Source: Chimaeribacter coloradensis (GTDB lineage Bacteria; Pseudomonadota; Gammaproteobacteria; Enterobacterales; Enterobacteriaceae). Taken from it: 64,000 nt of DNA. The position numbers and the translations under genes were made by a program. Below are positions 44,709-52,934 of this stretch, one piece after another. Position 1 is the first letter of the stretch. Every line of letters begins with the position of its first letter. Under the pieces are notes generated by a model. That model did not search any database. It was not told the origin of the DNA and saw only the letters and a list, made by a program, of their open reading frames with translations. The stretch covers positions 62,001 through 126,000 of the forward strand of contig NZ_PJZH01000008.1 of NCBI RefSeq assembly GCF_002858715.1, read 5' to 3'.

Positions 44709-45740
44709 ATGAAAAAGTTATTACCAACCTCCACTGCCGGCAGCCTGCCTAAACCTTCCTGGCTGGCACAGCCAGAGACGCTGTGGTCACCGTGGAAATT
44801 GCAGGGTGAAGAACTCGTTGAGGGCAAACAGGATGCGCTGCGCGTAGGGCTGCAGGAGCAGCAACAGGCCGGGATTGATATCGTCAGTGACGGCGAGCAG
44901 ACGCGCCAGCACTTCGTCACCACCTTTATTGAACACCTCAGCGGCGTGGATTTTGAAAAGCGCGAGATCGTAAAAATCCGCAACCGCTATGATGCCAGCG
45001 TCCCGACCGTGGTGGGCGAAGTGAGCCGCCAGAAGTCGGTATTTGTGGAGGATGCCAAATTCCTGCGCAGCCAGACTGACCAGCCGATCAAATGGGCGCT
45101 GCCGGGCCCGATGACGATGATCGACACGCTGTATGACAACCACTATAAAAGCCGCGAAAAACTGGCCTGGGAATTTGCCAAAATCCTTAACCAGGAAGCG
45201 AAAGAATTAGAGGCGGCGGGTGTCGATATTATCCAGTTTGATGAACCTGCTTTTAACGTCTTCTTTGATGAGGTGAACGACTGGGGCATTGCCACGCTTG
45301 AACGCGCCATCGAAGGGCTGAAATGCGAAACGGCGGTGCATATCTGCTATGGCTACGGCATCAAAGCCAATACCGACTGGAAAAAGACGCTGGGGTCCGA
45401 GTGGCGGCAATATGAGGAAATCTTCCCCAAACTGCAAAAATCCAATATCGATATCGTCTCGCTGGAGTGCCAGAACTCCCATGTGCCGATGGAGCTGATT
45501 GAGCTTATCCGCGGTAAAAAAGTGATGATCGGCGCGATCGACGTGGCAACCAACGCCATTGAAACCCCGGAAGAGGTGGCCGCGACGCTGCGCAAAGCGC
45601 TGCAATTCGTGGATGCCGACAAGCTCTACCCATGCACCAACTGCGGCATGGCCCCGCTGTCCCGCCATGTGGCCAGAGGCAAGCTGAATGCGCTGAGCGC
45701 AGGCGCAGAGATTGTCCGCAAAGAGTTGCTGGCGAAATAA
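44709..45740 (+). CDS. mesD: Core-type (MetE C-terminal-like) methionine synthase MesD
   Basis: This 343-aa enzyme transfers a methyl group to homocysteine. It has only the catalytic C-terminal half of MetE; the zinc ligands are visible in HICYGYG (His210, Cys212), SLECQNSH (Glu near 252) and CTNCGMAPLSR (Cys308 or Cys311). The N-terminal folate-binding half of MetE is missing, as in the folate-independent MesA-D group. Pairing with a DUF1852 gene identifies the MesD type, which requires oxygen in published work. The methyl donor is unknown. Two MetR-like boxes upstream of mesX fit control by homocysteine. Confidence 0.9.
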   Translation: MKKLLPTSTAGSLPKPSWLAQPETLWSPWKLQGEELVEGKQDALRVGLQEQQQAGIDIVSDGEQTRQHFVTTFIEHLSGVDFEKREIVKIRNRYDASVPTVVGEVSRQKSVFVEDAKFLRSQTDQPIKWALPGPMTMIDTLYDNHYKSREKLAWEFAKILNQEAKELEAAGVDIIQFDEPAFNVFFDEVNDWGIATLERAIEGLKCETAVHICYGYGIKANTDWKKTLGSEWRQYEEIFPKLQKSNIDIVSLECQNSHVPMELIELIRGKKVMIGAIDVATNAIETPEEVAATLRKALQFVDADKLYPCTNCGMAPLSRHVARGKLNALSAGAEIVRKELLAK

Positions 45741-46215
45741 GAAACGTGGGCGATCGCGATCGCCCTCTCCCCCGCTCTCTCAGCGCCGCCATGATCGCAT
45801 TGTGGCGCTGCTCCCTCGTTCAATCTGCCCGGCACGTTGGCAATAACAATGGTTGCCTTTCCTTAATGCCACATTTCACCTGCAAAATAATTTTCACTTT
45901 CCGCTTACTCTGTCTTTACAGACCGCAATAACCTGGCCTCCATGGCAAAGATAATGAAAACGAAGGTTTTCTTTTCTTCAATTCCCGTTTCGGTTCCAAA
46001 CAGAGTCACAGAATAAAATTTGTCCCTATACATGCCAAATGAACCCATACAAATATTGTGGTCATGGCGGCGGTATGCTAATTATGCATGTACCCTGCTA
46101 AACAGATAAGTGAATTGATGGAGGTAAAGAAGCCCACTCTCGATAAATATATTGATTCAACGAAATATATAATTTTGACCATTATCAAGATTGATGATTT
46201 ATAAGGAAATAAAGA
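45741..46215. other. Intergenic region, transition to AT-rich islet
   Basis: Right after mesD there is an 18-bp palindrome around GGGCGATCGCGATCGCCC (about 45747-45764), which may be a terminator without T-run. The rest becomes strongly AT-rich from about 45880 and shows no gene. The promoter of the Tlde1-like gene should be within the last 150 bases. Confidence 0.4.
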
Positions 46216-46632
46216 ATGGCTATACCCGTGTACTTATGGCTCACTGATGATGCAGGAAATCTCGTAAAAGGCTCTGTTGATATAGTTAGCTCGAAAGGGT
46301 TTTACCTCAATGGAACCTACCAGTTTTCCGCAAAATACTCAGGAAAGCCGGGTTACAAAGACAACAGCGCAAATGAATGTATAAAGGGTAAAGGCCCGAT
46401 CCCACGCGGCAGATACACAATCGGTGACCCTTTCTATCATCCTAAGACACGTGCATGGACGATGCGGCTCACCCCCTCAACCTCGAACTCTATGTGCGGC
46501 CGGGATGGTTTCATGATCCACGGAGATAGTTCAAAACATCCAGGCGAAGCTTCAGAGGGTTGTATCATTGTCGATTTACCAGGCCGAAAAGCAATTGCTG
46601 CAAGTGGTGATCACTCGCTGACTGTGGAGTAA
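46216..46632 (+). CDS. Hcp-leader/Tlde1-like (DUF2778) type VI L,D-transpeptidase effector
   Basis: This 138-aa protein joins two parts. Residues 1-23 copy the Hcp N terminus (MAIPVYLWLTDDAGNLVKGS), and residues from about 28 onward form a DUF2778/Tlde1 domain: the SGKPGYKDN and KGPIPRGRYTIGD motifs and the catalytic IHGDSS...ASEGC pattern with His102 and Cys116. Tlde1 proteins attack peptidoglycan stem peptides (L,D-carboxypeptidase or exchange activity) in the periplasm of rivals. There is no internal ATG that would remove the Hcp part. Also the 5' leader (TTATAAGGA) is like that of the hcp gene at 39.3 kb. A secreted candidate immunity gene follows by 5 bases. Confidence 0.85.
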   Translation: MAIPVYLWLTDDAGNLVKGSVDIVSSKGFYLNGTYQFSAKYSGKPGYKDNSANECIKGKGPIPRGRYTIGDPFYHPKTRAWTMRLTPSTSNSMCGRDGFMIHGDSSKHPGEASEGCIIVDLPGRKAIAASGDHSLTVE

Positions 46633-46637
46633 TTTTT

Positions 46638-47081
46638 ATGAAAAAGGCGCTTATAGGTATTTTTATCACCGTGCCATTTTTTTCATATGCCGTAGAAAAT
46701 AGATGTGCAATCGTCGGTAGTTGGATGGAGCAGTCTCTGTTTGATGCAGTCACGCATGATTTAAATATTGACGCTGCGGTTATCCAGCGCCACAAAATGA
46801 AAGTGAATGTTATGGATATTTCTCCTGTCTCTGAAGTGCTTGCGAGGCAGCTTGCCAGAACCGATAGTAATGCAGATAAGCAGAGAAATGGGGAAGCTCT
46901 CTTGCCTGAGGGTGATTATTTCGAAAGCTATTACACCAACGGGGCAAAAAACATCACGGCCAGATATATATTCGTGAACAATAAAGGCCAAAGCGATACG
47001 TTCATCGCTTCAAGCATTATAAATAATGATGAATGTTCTGTACGCTTTAATGGCTATCTGATTCTGTCACGTCAATTCTAG
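46638..47081 (+). CDS. Secreted candidate immunity protein for the Tlde1-like effector
   Basis: This 147-aa protein has a signal peptide (MKKALIGIFITVPFFSYA), so the mature protein should be periplasmic, where the transpeptidase-type effector would act. The mature part has no family I recognise; it has two Cys that could form a disulfide (positions about 23 and 136). It is placed 5 bases after the effector gene with a GGAG ribosome site that overlaps the effector's end. Position, export and gene order match the Tldi-type immunity proteins of known Tlde1 pairs; sequence likeness was not assessed. Confidence 0.72.
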   Translation: MKKALIGIFITVPFFSYAVENRCAIVGSWMEQSLFDAVTHDLNIDAAVIQRHKMKVNVMDISPVSEVLARQLARTDSNADKQRNGEALLPEGDYFESYYTNGAKNITARYIFVNNKGQSDTFIASSIINNDECSVRFNGYLILSRQF

Positions 47082-47130
47082 CAACCGCTCTCTAAGATTT
47101 TCATCGAAATCAGAATCACTCAGCAATAAT

Positions 47131-47157
47131 AAAAGGATCCTTAGCGGATCCTTTTTT
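47131..47157 (+). terminator. Rho-independent terminator after the effector/immunity pair
   Basis: The stem AAAAGGATCC / GGATCCTTTT with a TTAGC loop ends in a run of T. It lies 49 bases after the immunity gene and, by its A-run, may serve the converging LLM gene also. Confidence 0.88.
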
Positions 47158-47213
47158 ACGTGTTAATTTTCCTGCTCAGGCTTTTATCAGCAGCCCTGCC
47201 GTTATCCCCGCCC

Positions 47214-48515
47214 TTATACCACCGGCAGGCCGAGGTTTTCGCGCAGGGTGGCGAATTCGTACTCCTCACGGAACAGGCCGCGGCGGCGCAGTTCCGGGAT
47301 CACCAGCTCCACAAACAGGTCCAGCTGTTCCGACATAATGGCCGGCATGATGTTAAAGCCATCGGCACCGCCCTGTTCCAGCCACAGCTCGAAATCATCT
47401 GCGATGTCCTCTGCCGTGCCGACAATCACGCGGTGCCCGCGCGACCCGGCTGCCACGGCCGCCAGTTCACGCAGCGTCAGGTTTTCGCGTTTCGCCATGT
47501 CTGTCATCAGTTTGACGCGGCTCTGGTTGCCCTCCCCCAGCGGCACCTCCGGCACCGGGCCATCCAGCGGGTACTGGCTGAGATCCATGCTGAAACGCAG
47601 CGACAGCTGGCGCAGGCCATTCTCAATATCCACCAGCGTGTTCAATTCCTTCCACAGCGCTTTTGCCTCTTCACGCGTGCGGCCGATGATCGGCATCACG
47701 CCGGGCATGATCACCACGTGGTCCGGGTTGCGCCCGGCGGCAATCACCTGGTCTTTCTGGGCGCGGTAGAAGGCCTGCGCCTCCTCAAGGCTGGCGGCAG
47801 CAGTGAAGATCACTTCCGCAGTTTCAGCCGCCAGCTTCTGGCCATCGGCAGAGGAACCGGCTTCGATAATCACCGGGCGGCCCTGCGGCGAACGGGTAAT
47901 GTTCAGTGGCCCCTGCACCTGGAAATGCTCGCCCTGATGGTTGATCGGCTTGATTTTGTCATCGACAAAGTAGTCACCGGTCTCTTTGTTGGGCTGCACG
48001 GCACCGGCTTCCCAGCCTTCCCACAACTTGTACGCAACCTCGAGGAATTCACGCGCGCGGGCATAGCGTGACGCATGGTCAGGCATATCGCTGCGGCTGA
48101 AGTTGCGCGCCACATCGGTGGAAAACGAGGTCACGACGTTCCACGCTGCACGGCCACGGCTGATGTGGTCCAGCGAGGAGAAGCTGCGCGCCATGGTAAA
48201 AGGATCGCTGAAGGTGGTCGAGGCGGTCGCGGCCAGGCCAATGCGCGTGGTGTTGACCGCCAGCGCCGAGAGCATCGTCAGCGGCTCCAGGCGTGCCATG
48301 GTCGACGGCAGGCGGTACATGCTGGTGGCCAGCGCATCACCGACAAAGAACAGGTCGAATTTGCCCGCTTCCGCTTTTTTCGCAAGGGTGATCAGCCAGT
48401 CGATGTCAGTCGGGTCGCCCAGATGCTGTGTCAGACGCCAGCCGCTCACATGCTGGCCCACCGGTTGAACGAAAAGGCCGAGCCGCAGGCGGCGTGAGGA
48501 TGTTGCGCGGTCCAT
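47214..48515 (-). CDS. LLM-class flavin-dependent monooxygenase (NtaA/SnaA/DszA/YxeK type)
   Basis: This 433-aa FMNH2-dependent monooxygenase is of the NtaA/SnaA/DszA group (SRRLRLGLFVQPVGQHVSGW start; HISRGRAAWNVVTSFS; GRPVIIEAGSSADGQKLAAE; AEDIADDFELWLEQGGADGFN). In B. subtilis the like-sized YxeK cleaves N-acetyl-S-(2-succino)cysteine, releasing oxaloacetate and N-acetylcysteine. The genes around here (GNAT, M20 deacetylase, MmgE/PrpD, amino-acid ABC transporter) are the same set, so I infer the same kind of role. AGGA precedes the ATG. The flavin must come from a separate reductase. Confidence 0.9.
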   Translation of the reverse strand: MDRATSSRRLRLGLFVQPVGQHVSGWRLTQHLGDPTDIDWLITLAKKAEAGKFDLFFVGDALATSMYRLPSTMARLEPLTMLSALAVNTTRIGLAATASTTFSDPFTMARSFSSLDHISRGRAAWNVVTSFSTDVARNFSRSDMPDHASRYARAREFLEVAYKLWEGWEAGAVQPNKETGDYFVDDKIKPINHQGEHFQVQGPLNITRSPQGRPVIIEAGSSADGQKLAAETAEVIFTAAASLEEAQAFYRAQKDQVIAAGRNPDHVVIMPGVMPIIGRTREEAKALWKELNTLVDIENGLRQLSLRFSMDLSQYPLDGPVPEVPLGEGNQSRVKLMTDMAKRENLTLRELAAVAAGSRGHRVIVGTAEDIADDFELWLEQGGADGFNIMPAIMSEQLDLFVELVIPELRRRGLFREEYEFATLRENLGLPVV

Positions 48516-48563
48516 AGAAGATTCCTGGTCTGTAAAAATGACAATGTGCGCCGCAGCGCACGC

Positions 48564-49634
48564 TTAAAAAGGGTTTTCGGTCGCCAGCAGCGCCTGTTCC
48601 AGCGCCGCAGCGGAAACGGTAAACGGCAGGCGTTCGGCGGCCCCCTGCGGGAAAGTGATCTGCTGCGCGATGCGGCGGATGGCGGCCTGGCGGTCGCCGT
48701 CCAGCGCGGGAAGCTGTAACGGCATGTCGTATTGGCGCAGCAGCGCCAGCAGCCCGGCGTCCGGTACGCCGTCATGCTCAATCAGCGACTGCACCAGCAG
48801 GCTGTAACCGACTTTCTCGCCGTGCAGCCAGGCGTGCAGCTCCGGCTGGCGGGTCAGGCGGTTATGGATGGCATGGGCAAAGCCCGGCGTGGGCACCACA
48901 TCGCGCACGCTGTTCGCCAGCCCGGCCAGCACGATATTGGCATCAATGACGTTGACCAGTTCCGGCGTCACCTGCTGTTGCCGGTTGGCGGCGACGGCGG
49001 CGTCACCGTATTGCCGGTAGGTCTCCAGCGCCTGCTGCGCGGTCATCACTTTCAGGCCCAGGGCCAAATCATGCGGGTTCCGGCGCTGGTAGGGGCGGAA
49101 CTCATAATATTTGGCGAGCGCATCCACAATGCCCGCCTTCAGGTAGCGCACGTCGCTTTGCGCGATCACCTCGCTGTCCACCAGCACCAGATCCGGCATT
49201 TTCTTCAGCGGCTGGCTGCGCACATAGCCCCCGTCGGCGGTATAGATGATGGCCACCGGTGACCAGGCCGCGCAGGTGGCGGCCAGGGTGGCGAAGTTCA
49301 CCAGCCTGATGTCCGGGAGCTGGCCGGCGGCGGCTTTCGCGGCATCCAGCACGCGCCCGCCGCCGATTGCCAGCAGCAGTTCTGCGCCCTGTTGTTGCGT
49401 GTTCTGTGTTAACCCGGCGATGGCCTCATCGGTACATTCACCGTGGAGATACTCCAGCTGCCAGCGGATCCCATTCGCTTCCAGGCTCTGGCTTACTCCG
49501 GGATTCACTGCCTGCCAGGCCTGAGGGGAAGTCAAAATACGGATGTGCGTGGCGTAAGGTTTAATAAATTCACCCGCGCGGGCGCGCAGGCCTGCCTCAT
49601 GGGCATAGGCAGACGGAGATTTAATCGCTAACAC
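48564..49634 (-). CDS. Iron-containing alcohol dehydrogenase/glycerol-dehydrogenase-type oxidoreductase
   Basis: This 356-aa protein belongs to the group III metal-dependent alcohol dehydrogenase/glycerol dehydrogenase superfamily. The nucleotide motif is AIGGGRVLDAAKAAAGQL; metal ligands lie in GIVDALAKYYEF (Asp), FAHAIHNRL (His) and AWLHGEKVGY (His). It may reduce or oxidise a product of the sulfur-compound pathway coded around it. The start is GTG with AGGGTAA upstream. It is transcribed before the LLM gene with a 48-base gap, so both belong to one operon that diverges from the GNAT/M20/MmgE operon. Confidence 0.87.
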   Translation of the reverse strand: MLAIKSPSAYAHEAGLRARAGEFIKPYATHIRILTSPQAWQAVNPGVSQSLEANGIRWQLEYLHGECTDEAIAGLTQNTQQQGAELLLAIGGGRVLDAAKAAAGQLPDIRLVNFATLAATCAAWSPVAIIYTADGGYVRSQPLKKMPDLVLVDSEVIAQSDVRYLKAGIVDALAKYYEFRPYQRRNPHDLALGLKVMTAQQALETYRQYGDAAVAANRQQQVTPELVNVIDANIVLAGLANSVRDVVPTPGFAHAIHNRLTRQPELHAWLHGEKVGYSLLVQSLIEHDGVPDAGLLALLRQYDMPLQLPALDGDRQAAIRRIAQQITFPQGAAERLPFTVSAAALEQALLATENPF

Positions 49635-49901
49635 GGCGTTACCCTGATTAAATGGAAGGCTATAACGGATAAAGTAGAGTAATTACAGAGAGTTAATAGG
49701 GGTTTGTTATAGCGCTGTTTATTTTCTGCATACTACGGTAAATAGCGATTTAAGCAATAAAAAACCGGGCGTTTCATTTTCACAAATTTGTATTAGCTTA
49801 GTTATTTTTCAGATATAGCGGGCCGGGCCTTTGCTGTTAATCTCAATCCCTTCAAAGGCTCACTTAATAAACCGCCGGCATGGCGGTTTCCCGGGAAGAC
49901 T
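49635..49901. promoter_or_regulatory. Divergent promoter region of the yxe-like cluster
   Basis: This 267-base AT-rich gap separates the dehydrogenase/LLM operon from the GNAT/M20/MmgE operon. It should hold both promoters and operators, perhaps for a CysB-type regulator. I see only weak signals and name no site. Confidence 0.4.
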
Positions 49902-50447
49902 ATGCAACTCGATTTTCGCCAGGTCAGAGAGGATGAAGTGGATATCTATCTGGCGCTGATGCATGCCGCCTATGCGCCGGTAAAAGCGCTGGGCATCCGT
50001 TTTGATGCCGCCACGGCCAGCCGCGAACAGGCGCTGCGCCATCTGCAAAGCCACGGGGTTTATGCGTTGTATGCCAACGGTGACATGGTCTCCTCGGTGA
50101 CCCTGCGCTACCCCTGGGGGCCGCTGCCCGGCCCGTTTGGCCTGCCGCACATCGGCTGGTTCGGCGCGCACCCGGATTACCCCGGGCAGCATTTTGGCCG
50201 CCAGGTGCAGGACCGCTTAGAGCAGGAGATCCTCATCGGCCAGCTGCGCGCGCCTGCGGTTTCGCTCGGCACCGCCACCAATCATCCGTGGCTGAAAGAG
50301 ATGTACCTGAAGCGGGGCTTCCAGCCGATGCATACCACTGACCTGGGTAAAGGTCATATCACCCTCTATATGAAAAAAGTGCTGGATGCGTCCGCACATG
50401 ACGCCTGGCTGACCCGGCAGGCCGCACCACAAGGGAATAAGGCATGA
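49902..50447 (+). CDS. GNAT N-acetyltransferase (YxeL-like)
   Basis: This 181-aa GNAT enzyme transfers an acetyl group from acetyl-CoA to an amine. The fold signs are FRQVREDEVDIYLALMHAAY at the start, and the acetyl-CoA loop HPDYPGQHFGRQVQDRLEQEIL, a variant of the Q/RxxGxG/A motif. The C-terminal YLKRGFQPMHT fits the last strand. By gene context it should acetylate the alpha-amino group of an S-substituted cysteine so the LLM enzyme can act (YxeL in B. subtilis). It overlaps the next gene (ATGA). Confidence 0.87.
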   Translation: MQLDFRQVREDEVDIYLALMHAAYAPVKALGIRFDAATASREQALRHLQSHGVYALYANGDMVSSVTLRYPWGPLPGPFGLPHIGWFGAHPDYPGQHFGRQVQDRLEQEILIGQLRAPAVSLGTATNHPWLKEMYLKRGFQPMHTTDLGKGHITLYMKKVLDASAHDAWLTRQAAPQGNKA

Positions 50448-51598
50448 GTACCACAGATTACGCGGCGCTGGGCGAACACCTCATCGCCTTCCGCCATGAA
50501 TTGCACCGTTTCCCGGAACTCTCGAACCAGGAAGTTGAAACCACCGCCCGTTTGCGCCAACAGCTGGAGCAACACCAGATCCGCATCCTCGACCTGCCGC
50601 TGAAAACCGGGCTGGTTGCGGAAGTGGGCCAGCCACAGGGGCCGCTGATTGTGCTGCGTGCGGACATCGACGCGCTGCCGATTGAGGAGCAGTCCGGCGT
50701 CAGCTACGGCTCAGAGCGCCCGGGGGTGATGCACGCCTGCGGCCATGATTTCCACAGCGCCGCGGCGCTGGGCGCGGCGATCCTGTTGAAGCAGCAGGAA
50801 GCCACGTTGCCGGGCCGGGTGCGCATCCTGTTCCAGGCGGCAGAAGAGACCGGCCAGGGTGCGCCGGAGGTGATCGCCACCGGTGCATTAACCGGTGCCG
50901 CAGCGATTTTCGGCATCCATAACGATCCCTCCCTCCCGCCGGGGGTGATCGGCAGCAAAGCCGGCCCGCTCACCGCCGCCGTGGACCGCTTTGAGATCAC
51001 GGTGACCGGCACCGGCAGCCATGCCGCCAAGCCCCACCAGGGTAATGACCCGATTGTGATTGCGGCGCAGATTGTCTCGGCCGCGCAGACGCTGATCAGC
51101 CGGAACGCCCCTTCCGCCGATAACGCCGTGGTCTCGGTTACCCAGATCCACAGCGGCAGCACCTGGAACGTCATCCCCGACAGCGCCTGGCTGGAGGGCA
51201 CGGTACGCACCTTCTCACAGGCGACCCGCGAACGCCTTGAACAGCGCTTCCGCGCCCTCGCGGAGGGCATCGGTGCGGCCTTTGACGCGCAGGTCAGGTT
51301 CGACTGGCATGCCGGGCCGCCGTCGGTAATGAACGATGCGCACTGGGCGGAGTTTGCCCTGCGGCAGGCCGACGCCAGCGGGTTTGAAGGCCGCGTGGTA
51401 GAGGCCAGCCCGATCGGTGAAGATTTCGCCTTCTACCAGCAGCAATTGCCCGGTGCCTTTATGATGGTCGGCACCGGCGAACCTTATGCGCTGCACCACC
51501 CGGCATTCCGCGTGAATGATGAGGTGCTGCTGCCCACGGCGCGCTATCTGGCCGATCTGGCGCGGGCGGCGCTCCAGCACCCGGGGCTGCCCCAATGA
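50444..51598 (+). CDS. M20-family amidohydrolase (YxeP-like N-acetyl deacylase)
   Basis: This 384-aa metallohydrolase of the M20D group removes N-acyl groups from amino acids. It shows the metal motifs (HACGHDFHSAAALG and AAEETGQGAPEV) and the dimerisation domain with GTGSHAAKPHQGNDPI. In B. subtilis YxeP deacetylates N-acetylcysteine. The gene overlaps both its neighbours by ATGA, so it is made with the acetyltransferase and the MmgE/PrpD protein. No signal peptide, so it is cytoplasmic. Confidence 0.93.
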   Translation: MSTTDYAALGEHLIAFRHELHRFPELSNQEVETTARLRQQLEQHQIRILDLPLKTGLVAEVGQPQGPLIVLRADIDALPIEEQSGVSYGSERPGVMHACGHDFHSAAALGAAILLKQQEATLPGRVRILFQAAEETGQGAPEVIATGALTGAAAIFGIHNDPSLPPGVIGSKAGPLTAAVDRFEITVTGTGSHAAKPHQGNDPIVIAAQIVSAAQTLISRNAPSADNAVVSVTQIHSGSTWNVIPDSAWLEGTVRTFSQATRERLEQRFRALAEGIGAAFDAQVRFDWHAGPPSVMNDAHWAEFALRQADASGFEGRVVEASPIGEDFAFYQQQLPGAFMMVGTGEPYALHHPAFRVNDEVLLPTARYLADLARAALQHPGLPQ

Positions 51599-52911
51599 GC
51601 CTGACTGCCGCCCTGGCCGGACGGATCGTCCACAGCCAGCCGGATGCCGCGGCGCGCGACCACGCGCGTGAAGGCGTGCGGGATTTTCTGGCGGTGACCT
51701 GGCCGGTGTTACAGGGCCATGTGCCTGACAGCGGCTTACCGGCGCTGCGTACCCTGTATGGCGACGGCAGCGTGCGTTCGCAGGCGCTGCTGCTGGGCTA
51801 TGCCGGCCACGCCCTCGACTATGATGATTTTCATGCTGATTTTCGCGGCCACCCCAGCGTGGTGATCCTGCCGGCGCTGTTTGCCTGGCACCACCACCAC
51901 CCGGGGGCAAGCGTTGAGCAATTCTGTGAGGCCTACGCCATCGGCGTGGAAACGGCGGGCCGTCTGGGGCTGGCGGTGAGCCAGCAGCACTACGCGCTGG
52001 GCTATCACAACACCGCGACGCTGGGCACCCTTGCGGCGGCCGCGGCGCTGGCCCGTTTCCTGGATCTTACGGAGGCCGACACCGCAACCCTGCTGGGGAT
52101 CGCAGCCACCCAGGCCAGCGGCCTGCGCGCGCAGTTTGGCTCCCTGGTGAAACCGCTGCATGCCGGTTTCGCCGCTGAGCGCGCGGTCACCGCCGCCCAG
52201 CTGACGCTGGCGGGCATAGACGGCAGGCAGAGCGGGGTGATTAACGCCTTTCTCGACGCCGGCAGCCGGGGCGAGGCGCAGCCGGAAAAATTGCTGGAGA
52301 ACTGGGGCGCGCCCTGGCGGATCAGCGCGCCCGGGCTGGAGTTCAAGCCCTTCCCGACCTGCGCCGGGACACACAGCGCGGCGGAAGCAGCACGCCTGTT
52401 GCGCCGGCGCTGGCTGGCAAGCGGCCGGCCCCTTGAGGCGCTGCTGGATCAGATCGCGGATATTACCGTCGCTTTCCCGCCAGGCGGGGATATCGCCGCC
52501 TCGGTGCGGGTGCCCACCACGGGGATTGAGGCGCGCTTCAGCCTGGAATATGTGATTGCCGCGATGCTGATCTACGGCGACCTGCGGTTGCAGGACTTTG
52601 CCGAAGGCGACCTCAACCCGGGGATTATGCCGTTGGCCGTCCGAGTACGCCGCACCCCGGACAGCGCCGCGCCGCCGGATGCGCTTAACCCGGCGCTGCG
52701 CTTCCACGACGTGACCTTGTCACTTCAGGACGGTATGACGCTGAACCAGCGCCGCACCCGTCAGGAATCACTGGCGGAGGGCGTGGATGTCGGCGGAAAA
52801 CTGCGGGCGGCATTGCGCGGGGACGCCCCGGCACTGCTGGACCACAGCGCGCTGCGCTCAACGGCGGATCTGCAGGCCGTCGGCGATGCCCTGTTGCAAG
52901 GTATCGCCTGA
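51595..52911 (+). CDS. MmgE/PrpD-family protein (YxeQ-like)
   Basis: This 438-aa protein belongs to the MmgE/PrpD family, which includes 2-methylcitrate dehydratase and related C-C or C-S lyases. The N-terminal helical domain has the pattern GHALDYDDFHADFRGHPSVVILPALFA, and later LEFKPFPTCAGTHSAAEAA matches the substrate region. Its B. subtilis counterpart YxeQ is in the same gene cluster; its task there is not well fixed. It ends the three-gene operon by ATGA coupling to the M20 gene. Confidence 0.9.
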   Translation: MSLTAALAGRIVHSQPDAAARDHAREGVRDFLAVTWPVLQGHVPDSGLPALRTLYGDGSVRSQALLLGYAGHALDYDDFHADFRGHPSVVILPALFAWHHHHPGASVEQFCEAYAIGVETAGRLGLAVSQQHYALGYHNTATLGTLAAAAALARFLDLTEADTATLLGIAATQASGLRAQFGSLVKPLHAGFAAERAVTAAQLTLAGIDGRQSGVINAFLDAGSRGEAQPEKLLENWGAPWRISAPGLEFKPFPTCAGTHSAAEAARLLRRRWLASGRPLEALLDQIADITVAFPPGGDIAASVRVPTTGIEARFSLEYVIAAMLIYGDLRLQDFAEGDLNPGIMPLAVRVRRTPDSAAPPDALNPALRFHDVTLSLQDGMTLNQRRTRQESLAEGVDVGGKLRAALRGDAPALLDHSALRSTADLQAVGDALLQGIA

Positions 52912-52934
52912 CGGCCGGAGGGTGATGGCGGGCG

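Noticed and set aside
47160-48071. 303-codon open frame on the + strand
   Set aside because: Antisense to the LLM monooxygenase and overlaps a terminator; no ribosome site.
51736-52707. 323-codon open frame on the - strand
   Set aside because: Antisense to the MmgE/PrpD gene, which has matching family motifs and ATGA coupling.
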